Shown here: one piece after another, positions 35,229 to 43,818 of the stretch
Layout: every line of letters begins with the position of its first letter
How positions within the stretch are numbered: position 1 is the first letter of the stretch
DNA from: Candidatus Amulumruptor caecigallinarius
GTDB taxonomy: Bacteria; Bacteroidota; Bacteroidia; Bacteroidales; Muribaculaceae
Length of the DNA stretch: 64,000 bases
Assembly: GCA_023665605.1 (NCBI GenBank)
Contig: JAMPDP010000001.1
Coordinates: 1,319,983 to 1,383,982, forward strand
Direction of reading: 5' to 3'
Notes under the pieces: model-generated
Told to the model about the DNA's origin: nothing
What the model saw: the letters and a program-made list of their open reading frames with translations, nothing else
Database searches by the model: none
Program-made: the position numbers and the translations under genes

Positions 35229-35636
35229 ATGGACAACAACTATCAGCAGCAGCCCCCCATGGTTCCCACTCCGGGTATCAGCTTTCAGGACGCAATCCGC
35301 CTTGGCTTTGAGAACTACTGCAACTTCAATGGCCGCGCCACCCGCTCCGAGTACTGGTGGTGGATGCTTTTCACCTTCATTGTAAGTGCCATCTTCAGCG
35401 CACTTGGCCAGGCTGCCAACTTCTTCTCCATCATTGGCGGTCTCGTAAACCTCGCCCTTCTGCTCCCCTCACTGGGTCTTTGCTGGCGCCGTATGCACGA
35501 CATCGGAAAGGGTGGCGGCTGGTTCTTCATTTCGCTGATTCCTCTTGTAGGCTGGATCATCTGGATTGTATGGTGCTGCAAGCCCAGCGAGCCTGTCAAC
35601 AACCGCTTCGGCGCTGTTCCTCCCACCGCTTATTGA
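35229..35636 (+). CDS. DUF805 family inner-membrane protein
   Basis: 135 residues. A short Gln/Pro-rich head is followed by FQDAIRLGFENYCNFNGRATRSEYWWWMLF, the DUF805 entry motif, and helices at about 48-68, 72-88 and 101-117. WRRMHDIGKGGGWFF and NRFGAVPP complete the family pattern. Members such as E. coli YhaH/YhaI have no assigned function. Terminator follows at 35710-35753. Confidence 0.9.
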   Translation: MDNNYQQQPPMVPTPGISFQDAIRLGFENYCNFNGRATRSEYWWWMLFTFIVSAIFSALGQAANFFSIIGGLVNLALLLPSLGLCWRRMHDIGKGGGWFFISLIPLVGWIIWIVWCCKPSEPVNNRFGAVPPTAY

Positions 35637-35709
35637 TCAAGAGGTAACACAAGCCTCTAAACGGTCTGCCGCTTTGACAGATACGATAACCTCACACTGA
35701 ACACGGACA

Positions 35710-35753
35710 AACCCCGTATACCTCTGCTCCGGCTGTGGTATTCGGGGTTTTCT
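35710..35753 (+). terminator. Intrinsic terminator after DUF805
   Basis: AACCCCGTATACC (35710-35722) pairs with GGTATTCGGGGTT (35737-35749), one mismatch, 14-base loop, then TTCT. It separates DUF805 from purN. Confidence 0.8.
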
Positions 35754-35796
35754 CTCACAGTAAGTCTTTGATTAAACCCACCCACCATCGACAGAT

Positions 35797-36381
35797 ATGC
35801 ACCGAATAGCCGTCATAGCCTCCGGAACCGGTACCAACGCTGAGAACCTGGCTCGCGCCTTTGCCGACTCCCCGCAAGCGAGGGTCGTGCTCATGCTCTC
35901 TAATAAGGCCGATGCAGGAGCGCACAGCCGTCTCAATGCTCTTGGCATCCCCTCTGTCACATTTACCAACCAAGAGTGGGCAGAGTGTCCAGATAAGATT
36001 CTTGCATTGCTACACGCTGAGTCCATAGACTTCATAGCTCTCTGTGGGTTTCTGCGCAAGGTGCATCCGGCGATAGTCGCGGCATATAAGGGGAGGATTG
36101 TAAACATCCATCCTTCACTTCTGCCACGCCACGGCGGCAAGGGGATGTATGGCATGAAGGTGCATCAGGCTGTGATAGATGCCGGCGATGAACAAACAGG
36201 GGCGACGGTGCATTATGTTACCGATGAGATGGACGAGGGCGACATCATCATTCAGGGGTGCGTACCTGTCATCCCGGGAGATGACGCAGCCACAGTAGCC
36301 GCCAAAGTCCATGCCGTCGAGATGGATATTTATCCACAGGCGGTAGCTAAAGCACTCTCAGAAACCACCTTTCAACCATAA
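35797..36381 (+). CDS. purN: Phosphoribosylglycinamide formyltransferase (10-formyl-THF dependent)
   Basis: 194 residues; third step of purine synthesis, GAR to FGAR. Seen: IAVIASGTGTNAENL (phosphate loop), LCGFLRKVHPAIV, IVNIHPSLLPRHGGKGMYG with the catalytic Asn and His, and DEMDEGDIIIQ with the catalytic Asp. Full length. The next gene (Wzi-like) starts 8 bases after its stop, so a shared transcript is likely though the functions differ. Confidence 0.96.
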   Translation: MHRIAVIASGTGTNAENLARAFADSPQARVVLMLSNKADAGAHSRLNALGIPSVTFTNQEWAECPDKILALLHAESIDFIALCGFLRKVHPAIVAAYKGRIVNIHPSLLPRHGGKGMYGMKVHQAVIDAGDEQTGATVHYVTDEMDEGDIIIQGCVPVIPGDDAATVAAKVHAVEMDIYPQAVAKALSETTFQP

Positions 36382-36389
36382 TACAACAC

Positions 36390-37916
36390 ATGACAGCATC
36401 CAAGCTGCTTTTCATCACTTCCACCGCGCTGCTGGCGGTAATGCCACTGAGAGCTCTCGCCGAGGAGAGTATCAGCTATGATGCCTCCGTGACCGGAGGA
36501 GTGTCATCCGGTGACTTCGCACCCTATTACCTCGCGTCCAACCGCTTCGGCACCATTACACAGGGAGACAACCTTCAGCTTAACCTTGGCTTTGCTCGTG
36601 ACCTCAATCTTGGCAAACGTTTTGATTGGACTTACGGAGCACGGGCAGTGGCCGGTGCTTATTCGTCAGTGCGCTACGATGTGTACAACACCACCTCCGA
36701 GAGCTTTGACTCACATGCGGAACGCCCTGCATCCATATGGCTTCAAGAGCTGTGGGCGGGCGTGAAATGGCGTTGCCTCTACCTGACCGGCGGCATGCGA
36801 CAGGACGGTTCCCCATGGCTTGACGAGAGCTTGTCCTCCGGAGACCTGGTGAAGAGCAGCAATGCTCGTCCACTTCCCGGTGTCGATGCCGGTTTCGTGG
36901 ACTTCCAGACTTTTCCTTGGACCAAAGGGTGGCTTGAGGTGAAAGGCTCGCTGGCGTTCCGATGGTTTACAGACAACTCTTACCTGAAGAATCGCTACAA
37001 CTACTATTCCTATCACATTACTCTTGATCAGGCATACTGCTATCGCGACGTATATTTCCGCAGCCGGGCATCAGAGCCGTTCTCGGTAATGATAGGGGCA
37101 CAGGTGGCCTCGCTCTTTGCCGGCACCACCTATCGCTATAATGAAGGGACGCTCGAGTCAGTGACCCACAATCCCTCCGGCTTCAAGACTTACATGAAGA
37201 TGTTTGTGCCCCATGAGGGTGGTAGTGAGCTGTACTATGACGGACAGCACTTGGGAGCATGGGATATCAGCGCGCGTTACCGTTTTCGCTCCGGCCACAC
37301 CCTTACAGCCTACACTCAGTGGCTCTGGGAGGATGGTTCGGGCATGGGGAAGCTCAACGGATGGGACGGCATGTGGGGCTTGAAATTTACCGCTCACGAG
37401 CCGTGGTGGATAGATGGGGCTGCAGTGGAGTATCTTGACTTCACAAACCATAGCGGCCCTGTGCACTTCGCCCCCCAGCACTCCGACTGGGTGTTCGGGC
37501 ACACACGAGCCACCGGCGCCGACAATTATTATAACAACGTGACTTACAACGGTTATTCCAATTATGGTATGGCAATGGGCGGCCCGTCGTTCATGAGTCC
37601 CATATACAACCGTGACGGTTTCCCCGCCTTCCGCCAAAATCGCTTTCGCGGTTTCCATGCAGCAGTTAACGGACATCTGCATCCCGACTTGACCTATTCG
37701 CTCAAAGTGGGTTACCGCAAGGGTTACGGCACGCCCTATCTGCCGGTGCGCGAGCCGCGTCACCTCACTTCCGCTATGTTCGGCCTTGATTGGAAGATAA
37801 GTCGTGTCAAGGGTCTCTCAGCATCGCTGCAGGCAGGAGCTGACCGAGGGAATATGCCGTCGAGAAGCTACGGAGTGCTGATTGGCGTGAAGTATGAAGG
37901 CATAGCCACATTCTGA
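36390..37916 (+). CDS. Wzi-like capsule assembly outer-membrane protein
   Basis: 508 residues. A signal peptide to about residue 24 (RALAEESIS) is followed by a Tyr/Trp-rich beta barrel: alternating strands through the whole body and an aromatic C-terminal strand YGVLIGVKYEGIATF. The ASNRFGTI and WLQELWAG stretches near the N-terminus are typical of the Wzi/DUF family in Bacteroidota. Wzi in E. coli holds capsule at the surface; here no capsule cluster is adjacent, so the role is inferred. It starts 8 bases after purN. Confidence 0.85.
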   Translation: MTASKLLFITSTALLAVMPLRALAEESISYDASVTGGVSSGDFAPYYLASNRFGTITQGDNLQLNLGFARDLNLGKRFDWTYGARAVAGAYSSVRYDVYNTTSESFDSHAERPASIWLQELWAGVKWRCLYLTGGMRQDGSPWLDESLSSGDLVKSSNARPLPGVDAGFVDFQTFPWTKGWLEVKGSLAFRWFTDNSYLKNRYNYYSYHITLDQAYCYRDVYFRSRASEPFSVMIGAQVASLFAGTTYRYNEGTLESVTHNPSGFKTYMKMFVPHEGGSELYYDGQHLGAWDISARYRFRSGHTLTAYTQWLWEDGSGMGKLNGWDGMWGLKFTAHEPWWIDGAAVEYLDFTNHSGPVHFAPQHSDWVFGHTRATGADNYYNNVTYNGYSNYGMAMGGPSFMSPIYNRDGFPAFRQNRFRGFHAAVNGHLHPDLTYSLKVGYRKGYGTPYLPVREPRHLTSAMFGLDWKISRVKGLSASLQAGADRGNMPSRSYGVLIGVKYEGIATF

Positions 37917-37978
37917 GCCCAACAATCAAGAAGTAGCTTGTAAGCGCAATTCATTACTGCCCAACACGTATAACAGAT

Positions 37979-38422
37979 ATGAAACACAATATATTGAGCC
38001 GCATCATAGCCTCTATTATCTTTATGGCCCTCAGCTGCGGGATAATCTCCTGTGAGTCTAATAACGGCGATATCGGCGACCTCTACGCCACATGGAACGT
38101 GGAGCGCGTGACCATTGACGGAGTCGCTGACCCGGACTATGACGGTAATGTAAGCTGGGCTTTTCAGAGCAATATCCTCTGGATGATGGCGGTGCTTGAC
38201 CATGAACAGACCGACAACTGCTACGCCACATGGGCTCTGCAAGATGACGGCAAAGTGATGATTATAGACCTGAGCCACGGCTACCTCGCTGAACTATCCT
38301 CGTTGCCCTGGGGCACGGTGGTGCATATGTCGGTCATCACACACACCAATGACACTCTCACGCTGAGCTACATCAACAAAGCAGGGGAGACTGTCGTTTA
38401 CTATTTAAAGAAATTGGTGTAA
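37979..38422 (+). CDS. Small lipocalin-like lipoprotein
   Basis: 147 residues. Lipobox ALSCGIISCESNNGD with Cys25; the mature body has lipocalin-like spacing (DLYATWNVERVTIDG, VSWAFQSNILWMMA, CYATWALQDDGKVMIID, DTLTLSYIN). The family is not recognised precisely. The PCMD gene starts 3 bases after its stop, so the two are almost certainly co-translated. Confidence 0.65.
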   Translation: MKHNILSRIIASIIFMALSCGIISCESNNGDIGDLYATWNVERVTIDGVADPDYDGNVSWAFQSNILWMMAVLDHEQTDNCYATWALQDDGKVMIIDLSHGYLAELSSLPWGTVVHMSVITHTNDTLTLSYINKAGETVVYYLKKLV

Positions 38423-38425
38423 CCT

Positions 38426-39406
38426 ATGTCAACACGTATTCAACTTTCATCACTGCTTGCTGCTGCGACAATCTTCGCAGGCGTGCATACGGCCAATGCC
38501 GACCCCCTGAGGCTTGAGCCTATTAAGTACGGCGACATGAACTCATGGGTGACGCGTACGGTAGGGGAGAGTGGCATCATCGGGGGTAACAAGAAGACCC
38601 TCTATGAAATCGGCCCTAACATGACCATTAGCAAGGAGAATCAGGCATACACTCCTCAGGGGGGCTCACCCTGGGCCACGAGCAATGTTTATGCACACGT
38701 TAAGGGTATCAACAAGGGTAGCAACGCCGTTTATCCTGAGACACACGCCGGAGCCGGCAAGTGTGCCAAGCTGTGCAGCCAAATAGAGACCGTAAAGGTG
38801 CTCCACCTCATCAATCTTGACGTGATGGTGGCCGGCTCGATATTCCTCGGACGCATGTATGAACCTATAAAGTCCACCTCCAACCCCTACTCCAAGATGG
38901 AGATGGGCATTCCATACAGCAAGCGCCCCAAGGCACTGGTGTTTGATTACAAGGTGGATATGCCCGCCAACGCCAGTCGTATCAAGGCCACCGGGTTCGG
39001 AGGCAAGAAGACGTTGCCGGGTCGTGACCATGCCGTAGCCTTCGTTCTGCTCCAGCGCAGGTGGGAGGATTCGGAGGGCAATATCCATGCCAAGCGAGTG
39101 GGCACCGGAGGGGAGATGTTTGGAAAGACCGCGCCCTGGACCTCCAAGCATCAGGTGGCACTGCATTACGGCGACTACTCCACCAAGGCCGGCGGCCCGT
39201 CATGGCTCGGGCTTCTCCCGAAGCAGCGTTCCTATTACGCCCGCAACAGCAAGGGTAAGATGGTGCCGGTGATAGAAGAAGGCTGGGATGATGCCAACGC
39301 GACCCCGACACATGTCATAGTGGAGTTCAGTGCCGGCAGCGGCGAAGCCTATATCGGTACCGAGGGGCTAACTTTCTATGTAGACAATGTGGCTTTCGGC
39401 TTCTGA
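38426..39406 (+). CDS. PCMD-domain exported protein (putative carbohydrate metabolism domain)
   Basis: 326 residues. A signal peptide ends THTANAD (about 26), followed by LRLEPIKYGDMNSWVTRTVGESGIIGG. A long jelly-roll-like beta domain matches the PCMD family: PNMTISKENQAYTPQGGSPWATSNVYAHVKGI, FLGRMYEPIKSTSNPYSKMEMGIPY, and the C-terminal SGEAYIGTEGLTFYVDNVAFGF. The name reflects context with carbohydrate genes, not a known reaction. It is paired with the lipoprotein just upstream. Confidence 0.85.
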   Translation: MSTRIQLSSLLAAATIFAGVHTANADPLRLEPIKYGDMNSWVTRTVGESGIIGGNKKTLYEIGPNMTISKENQAYTPQGGSPWATSNVYAHVKGINKGSNAVYPETHAGAGKCAKLCSQIETVKVLHLINLDVMVAGSIFLGRMYEPIKSTSNPYSKMEMGIPYSKRPKALVFDYKVDMPANASRIKATGFGGKKTLPGRDHAVAFVLLQRRWEDSEGNIHAKRVGTGGEMFGKTAPWTSKHQVALHYGDYSTKAGGPSWLGLLPKQRSYYARNSKGKMVPVIEEGWDDANATPTHVIVEFSAGSGEAYIGTEGLTFYVDNVAFGF

Positions 39407-39411
39407 CAAGT

Positions 39412-39423
39412 ATCGTTAACGAT
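39412..39423. repeat. Perfect 12-bp palindrome
   Basis: ATCGTTAACGAT, just after the PCMD stop and 41 bases upstream of the dapA promoter. Possible operator for dapA or chance. Confidence 0.3.
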
Positions 39424-39463
39424 CTGTGAATGACCTGTGGGACAGACGGCATGCAACCTGTCG

Positions 39464-39494
39464 CTTGACCTTTGCAAAATTTTCCCTACATTTG
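39464..39494 (+). promoter_or_regulatory. Promoter of dapA
   Basis: CTTG (39464-39467), 19-base spacer, TACATTTG (39487-39494). Leader about 20 bases to the ATG at 39520. Confidence 0.6.
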
Positions 39495-39519
39495 TGACAG
39501 ATAACCGACATCTGCATCT

Positions 39520-40407
39520 ATGGCTCGCATGAACCTCTCAGGCATGGGCGTCGCGCTCATCACCCCATTCAAGGCTGATAAATCCATTGACTTTGACGCA
39601 CTTGCCAAACTCATAGAGTATCAGGTAGGGAGCGGCACGAATTATCTCGTGGTGCTTGGCACAACTGCCGAAACCCCTTCGCTCACCGCCGACGAAAAGC
39701 GTCAGGTGCGTGATTTCGTGGTGGAGCGGGTGGCCGGACGCATACCCTTGGTTCTTGGCCTTGGCGGAAACAACACGATGGGCGTGATTGAGGAGATGAA
39801 GGGTATTGACAACCTCAAGCGCTTCTCAGCAATCCTGTCGGTAGTGCCATATTACAACAAGCCGAGCCAGGAGGGCATCTATCAGCATTACAAAGCGATA
39901 GCCGATGCATGTCCCATCCCGGTGATACTCTACAATGTGCCCGGCCGTACAGGTGTGAACATGACCGCCGAAACCACGCTGCGTGTGGCTGCTGACTGTC
40001 CGAATGTGATAGGCGTGAAGGAGGCGAGTGGCAATATCACTCAGATGGATGACATCATCAAGCACAAGCCGAGTGACTTCATGGTGATTTCCGGCGATGA
40101 CGGTATCACATTCCCCCTGATAACGTTAGGTGCGGTCGGGGTGATTTCAGTGATTGGCAATGCCTTCCCGAGGGAGTTCTCCAAGATGGTTCGCCTCGGG
40201 CTGGCCGGTGAGTATGATGCCGCGCGCGCCATTCACCACCGTTTCACGGAGCTGTTCGGCTTGTTGTTTATCGACGGCAACCCTGCCGGCGTGAAGTGTG
40301 CGCTTGCAGATATGGGGATGATAGAGAATGAGCTTCGCTTGCCGCTTGTGCCCACTCGGGTGGCTACCTATGAGAAGATTCACCGTTGTTTGGACGATCT
40401 TCGTTAA
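39520..40407 (+). CDS. dapA: 4-hydroxy-tetrahydrodipicolinate synthase
   Basis: 295 residues. It condenses pyruvate with aspartate semialdehyde toward lysine and diaminopimelate. Seen: GMGVALITPFKADKSIDFDAL, GTTAETPSL (Thr-Thr of the active site), PVILYNVPGRTGVN with the catalytic Tyr, and NVIGVKEASGN with the Schiff-base Lys. Normal length. A palindrome and its promoter lie upstream. Confidence 0.96.
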   Translation: MARMNLSGMGVALITPFKADKSIDFDALAKLIEYQVGSGTNYLVVLGTTAETPSLTADEKRQVRDFVVERVAGRIPLVLGLGGNNTMGVIEEMKGIDNLKRFSAILSVVPYYNKPSQEGIYQHYKAIADACPIPVILYNVPGRTGVNMTAETTLRVAADCPNVIGVKEASGNITQMDDIIKHKPSDFMVISGDDGITFPLITLGAVGVISVIGNAFPREFSKMVRLGLAGEYDAARAIHHRFTELFGLLFIDGNPAGVKCALADMGMIENELRLPLVPTRVATYEKIHRCLDDLR

Positions 40408-40451
40408 TAAGCACAGCTTTTCAATAGGAGTCAGAGGCAAGGTAGCACACT

Positions 40452-40661
40452 TTACACCATTACAGCCGTAGAGGCTGACCACCCTTGTGTGGAATTGCGG
40501 AGCGTGAGATTAAGGAGCCCTCGTGCTTCGGCACCGTGTGCGTCATAAGCGCGGAGCACGTCGGTGAGTGAGCTGATACCGCTGAGGCGGAGCGAGGCAA
40601 CTACGCGTCCTGCGTGAGCGAAGGTAGCAAATATAAGGTCGGCTGAGTGGAGAGTTTTCAT
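40452..40661 (-). CDS. 69-residue uncharacterised small protein
   Basis: MKTLHSADLIFATFAHAGRV opens the protein; the rest contains VASLRLSGISSLTDVLRAY, a short Ala/Gly section, then LLNLTLRNSTQGWSAS. Hydrophobic and polar spacing suggests a compact alpha/beta fold. I place the start at 40661, ten codons inside the longest frame, because a -7-like box (40696-40689) and an inverted repeat fit a short leader there. The pattern looks like a conserved Bacteroidales small protein but I cannot name the family. It is followed by dapA's 3' end (convergent). Confidence 0.55.
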   Translation of the reverse strand: MKTLHSADLIFATFAHAGRVVASLRLSGISSLTDVLRAYDAHGAEARGLLNLTLRNSTQGWSASTAVMV

Positions 40662-40662
40662 A

Positions 40663-40696
40663 TGCAGTGCTGATTTATGTTTGCACTGCAAAGTTG
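40663..40696 (-). promoter_or_regulatory. -7-like box and leader inverted repeat for the small protein
   Basis: On the minus strand CAACTTTG (40696-40689), one mismatch from TAnnTTTG. TGCAGTGC (40663-40670) and GCACTGCA (40683-40690) form a perfect 8-bp inverted repeat with a 12-base loop, spanning from the box to 2 bases before the ATG. Confidence 0.45.
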
Positions 40697-40739
40697 GCGA
40701 GGTGCTCGGGCAGAAACTGTGCCCACCTAATCCAAAAGA

Positions 40740-40787
40740 TGTGAAATGAGCGTCCCGGCCATGATGTGATCACTTGGCCGGGACGCT
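40740..40787 (-). terminator. Intrinsic terminator after tpiA
   Basis: AGCGTCCCGGCC (40749-40760) and GGCCGGGACGCT (40776-40787) form a perfect 12-bp stem with a 15-base loop; on the minus strand it is followed by CATTTC. It lies 29 bases past the tpiA stop. Confidence 0.75.
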
Positions 40788-40815
40788 GTGTATATCAGAA
40801 TCTTCTGTGCGGGAA

Positions 40816-41571
40816 TCAGAATGCGTTTACGATGCCCATGAAGGACTCGGCATCGAGGGCTGCGCCACCGATGAGGCCGCCGTCAACGTCGGGCTTGGCG
40901 AAGAGAGCAGCCGCGTTTGAGGGCTTGCAGCTGCCACCGTAGAGGATGGAAGTGTTGTCAGCAACCTCCTTGCCATACTTGTCAGCAATAACCTTGCGGA
41001 TGTGAGCGTGCATCTCCTGAGCCTGGTCGTCGGTGGCAGTCTTGCCGGTACCGATGGCCCAAACGGGCTCGTAGGCAAGGATTACCTTGCCGAAGTCCTC
41101 AGCGGAGAGGTTGAAGAGGCCATCCTCAATCTGAGCCTTGACTACATCGAGGTAAGAACCGTTCTCGCGCTGCTCAAGGACCTCGCCGATGCAGAAGATG
41201 GGGGTAAGGCCGTTGGCAAAAGCCAGAGCTACCTTCTCGCGAAGTGTCTCGGCTGTCTCGCCATAGTACTGGCGGCGTTCGCTGTGACCGAGGATTACGT
41301 AAGTTGCGCCGGTTGAAGCAACCATCTCGGCAGAAACCTCACCGGTGTATGCGCCCTTGGCGTGATCAGCGCAGTTCTCAGCACCGAGACCGAGGAGATT
41401 GGTGTCAATCACACCGTTGACGCTTGCAAGGTGGGTGAAGGGAACGCAGATGATGACGTCACACTTGGGGGTAACCTTCTTGAGGGCCTCATTGACATCC
41501 TTAGCCAGCCCGACGCCTTCGGCGAGGGTGGTGTTCATCTTCCAGTTGCCTGCTACGATTTTCTTTCTCAT
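40816..41571 (-). CDS. tpiA: Triosephosphate isomerase
   Basis: 251 residues; interconverts dihydroxyacetone phosphate and glyceraldehyde 3-phosphate. Seen: [11 protein letters not shown] (Lys13), [14 protein letters not shown] (His95), [28 protein letters not shown] (catalytic Glu and the mobile loop), [10 protein letters not shown] and [10 protein letters not shown]. Full length. A -7 box overlaps the upstream gene's stop, so it may have its own promoter in addition to read-through from the BT_3928-DUF1599 genes. Confidence 0.97.
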   Translation of the reverse strand: MRKKIVAGNWKMNTTLAEGVGLAKDVNEALKKVTPKCDVIICVPFTHLASVNGVIDTNLLGLGAENCADHAKGAYTGEVSAEMVASTGATYVILGHSERRQYYGETAETLREKVALAFANGLTPIFCIGEVLEQRENGSYLDVVKAQIEDGLFNLSAEDFGKVILAYEPVWAIGTGKTATDDQAQEMHAHIRKVIADKYGKEVADNTSILYGGSCKPSNAAALFAKPDVDGGLIGGAALDAESFMGIVNAF

Positions 41572-41615
41572 ATCTGTATATCTGGTTGTGAAAGTATTGT
41601 TGATGTTCGTGTATG

Positions 41616-41623
41616 CAAATTTA
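41616..41623 (-). promoter_or_regulatory. -7 box for tpiA
   Basis: Reads TAAATTTG on the minus strand, overlapping the stop codon of the upstream gene; leader about 40 bases to the tpiA ATG. No clear -33. Confidence 0.45.
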
Positions 41624-43165
41624 CGAATTATTTTGGTGATGGGCTGCTACGCCGCGCATCTTTTTGACCATGCGGTGACGCCATAGCGAGAGCACGGCGA
41701 GCACGCCATTGTTCACGGCGATAATCACGGCCATGGCAATGAGGTAAGCCCACGTGAGCCAAGTAAGGCGGGAGTGCCCGTCGGGAGCGGAATTGATGAA
41801 GCTGATATCGTCACGGGCAAAGGCATTGTCTGCATCAAGACGCGCCAGGTACGGCCCGGCGGCACTCTTGGATGTCACCTTGCCGTCGCGCAACGTGACG
41901 ATGCCGGCACGTCCTCTGACGAGTTCCTTGATTTGAAGCGGGTCGCCGTTAAACAGCGGGTACTCTGCCATGGAGAGGTCTGCCCAGATGGCCAGGTCCT
42001 GCTCTCCACCGCCAATGATTCCCACCATGGGGATGCCGTGGCGGTCAAGCAGTGCATACAGCTCATTGAGATAATAGGTGTATGACATATTGACTGCTGA
42101 AAGCGACGGGATGCAAACGAGCAGTTGCGGACCTTCATCGGCGAGCACGTCGGATGCTATGTCGTTGCCCTCAGAGTCATATATGGCAAACGGGTCATGG
42201 GTATGAGCCGTGGATGTCCCGGCGATAATCTCGCGGTCAACGTAACTCCATGTGGAGTCGGGGAGAGCATCTACGGTAAAGGCACGTCTCTCACCATCCT
42301 TCTCATAGATGAAGCGATAGGATGGACCGGAGGCAGCGGCATCATTCGAAGAATCCTCCGAGGTTTCGGTGAGTGACTGCCCCACAGCATATTGACGAAA
42401 GTCAAGGAGAGGCTGCACGGAATAGCCGTCCAGCGACAGCAGCAGTGGATAGGCAATGGTGATAATCAACGGGAGCCACTGAACATAGGGGCTCACCGCG
42501 CAGCGAACCCTCTTGTTGTAGACCAGCAGGAAGATGACACCGGCTGTGATGGAGACATTTTTCCAGAATGTGGCAGTATTGCTTATTACCCACAGGTCGC
42601 CAAAGCAGCCACAGTCAGCCACCGGGTTGACTAATGCAATGTACAGGCTGAGGGGCAGCATCCCCGCCATCAAGAGAGTAAGAATTAACGTAACACTGCG
42701 ACGGTAACAACCCAGCAGAAGCATGACACCGCTCACGAACTCAAGTGTGGAGAGCCCGACGGCAGCAGTCACCATCAGTGAATGAGGCACTGAGAAGTGC
42801 CAGGCCGCGAAGTATTCACTAATCTTGTAGACGCTCCCCCAGGGGTCAATGGCCTTGGCGAATCCGGAAGCTATGAACACGGAGCCAATAATCAGGCGCA
42901 ACAGGATGACTGCTGCGAGCAGCCACTTTGAGGTTCCGGCAGAGGAATTGCCCTCTATCCGTTTCATCCGGTCTCTGTCAGAGCGCACCGCAGCAGCCAC
43001 CTCGGCAGCGGTGGCTGGAGCCGAGGCTATCTCAGCCTCAGAGGGTGGCGCACCGGGGGCCGGGGATGTATCCTTATAGGATGTGTCTGGACGGGCGGCC
43101 ACTTCTGCCTCAGTGACGCTATCAGTCTTCGGGGTTGGTGAGCTTGATGATGGCAAAGATGGCAT
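41621..43165 (-). CDS. BT_3928-family DoxX/MauE-like membrane protein
   Basis: 514 residues as an open frame, but the first 66 are Pro/Ser/Ala/Glu-rich low complexity and a second ATG at 42967 (MKRIEGNSS, 448 residues) is equally plausible. After it come MauE/DoxX helices (about 83-105, 128-150, 157-178, 196-212, 225-243) with the motif ADCGCFGD (about 183-190), a thiol-containing signature of redox-linked DoxX/MauE proteins. The C-terminal part (about 310-460) is a thioredoxin-like soluble domain, followed by a last helix at about 473-495. The DUF1599-BT_3928-tpiA order is, as I recall, conserved in Bacteroidales. Confidence 0.8.
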   Translation of the reverse strand: MPSLPSSSSPTPKTDSVTEAEVAARPDTSYKDTSPAPGAPPSEAEIASAPATAAEVAAAVRSDRDRMKRIEGNSSAGTSKWLLAAVILLRLIIGSVFIASGFAKAIDPWGSVYKISEYFAAWHFSVPHSLMVTAAVGLSTLEFVSGVMLLLGCYRRSVTLILTLLMAGMLPLSLYIALVNPVADCGCFGDLWVISNTATFWKNVSITAGVIFLLVYNKRVRCAVSPYVQWLPLIITIAYPLLLSLDGYSVQPLLDFRQYAVGQSLTETSEDSSNDAAASGPSYRFIYEKDGERRAFTVDALPDSTWSYVDREIIAGTSTAHTHDPFAIYDSEGNDIASDVLADEGPQLLVCIPSLSAVNMSYTYYLNELYALLDRHGIPMVGIIGGGEQDLAIWADLSMAEYPLFNGDPLQIKELVRGRAGIVTLRDGKVTSKSAAGPYLARLDADNAFARDDISFINSAPDGHSRLTWLTWAYLIAMAVIIAVNNGVLAVLSLWRHRMVKKMRGVAAHHQNNS

Positions 43166-43670
43166 AATTGATTATATCCTGATAGTTGGAGGCTACGCCC
43201 TCAGATACCGACACGCGACCGTCATTTCCTTCAATCTCCTTGATGCGGTTGAGCTTGGTCAGGATAATGTCGGTGAATGAGCATTGGCGCATATCGCGCC
43301 AGGCCTCGCCATAGTCATGGTTCTTGGCGAGCATCAGAGTGCGGGCAGCTTCTGCCTCAGTATCGTAGAGTTCGAGCGCTTGCTCAGTGGAGAGGTCACA
43401 ACGGTCAGAGTCGGGCAGACGCAGCTGAATGAGAGCCATGATACCATAGTTGACGATAGCGATAAACTCAGTGAGGACACCGTCGCCCACGCGCGATTCG
43501 CCTGTGGTCTCCAGCGTGCGTATGCGCTTGGCCTTGATGTAGAGTTGATCAGTGAGAGAAGGTACTCTCATAACGCGCCATGAAGCGCCGTAGTCTTGTA
43601 GCTTCTTCTCATACATATCACGGCAGAGCGTGAAAGCGGCATCAAATTGCCGGATTGTCTTGTCACTCAT
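43122..43670 (-). CDS. DUF1599 family protein
   Basis: 182 residues, two similar halves: IRQFDAAFTLCRDMYEKKLQDYGASWRVMR with IKAKRIRTLE, and LYDTEAEAARTLMLAKNHDYGEAWRDMRQ with ILTKLNRIKEIEGN. Each half has a KxxDYGxxWR motif, the DUF1599 pattern, in a helical fold; related to the dUTPase/MazG-like all-alpha pyrophosphatases (inference). Its end overlaps the longer BT_3928 frame by 44 bases. Function unknown. Confidence 0.88.
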   Translation of the reverse strand: MSDKTIRQFDAAFTLCRDMYEKKLQDYGASWRVMRVPSLTDQLYIKAKRIRTLETTGESRVGDGVLTEFIAIVNYGIMALIQLRLPDSDRCDLSTEQALELYDTEAEAARTLMLAKNHDYGEAWRDMRQCSFTDIILTKLNRIKEIEGNDGRVSVSEGVASNYQDIINYAIFAIIKLTNPED

Positions 43671-43734
43671 TAGCGCGAACTGTTATGTAGGTGCATGCGC
43701 ATCAGGAGCATCCCTACAAGTTTTGAGCTTGTAA

Positions 43735-43788
43735 ATGTTGATAAATGCAGAGGGCCTGCGGCCCAATATCGGCTTGCAGGCCCTCTGT
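43735..43788 (-). terminator. Intrinsic terminator after the TPR gene
   Basis: AGAGGGCCTGC (43749-43759) and GCAGGCCCTCT (43776-43786), a perfect 11-bp stem, extended by one C-G pair, followed on the minus strand by GCATTTA. It ends gyrA-TPR and separates it from DUF1599. Confidence 0.8.
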
Positions 43789-43818
43789 CATGAATTGCAG
43801 GAGTGTCCGGTATACGGA

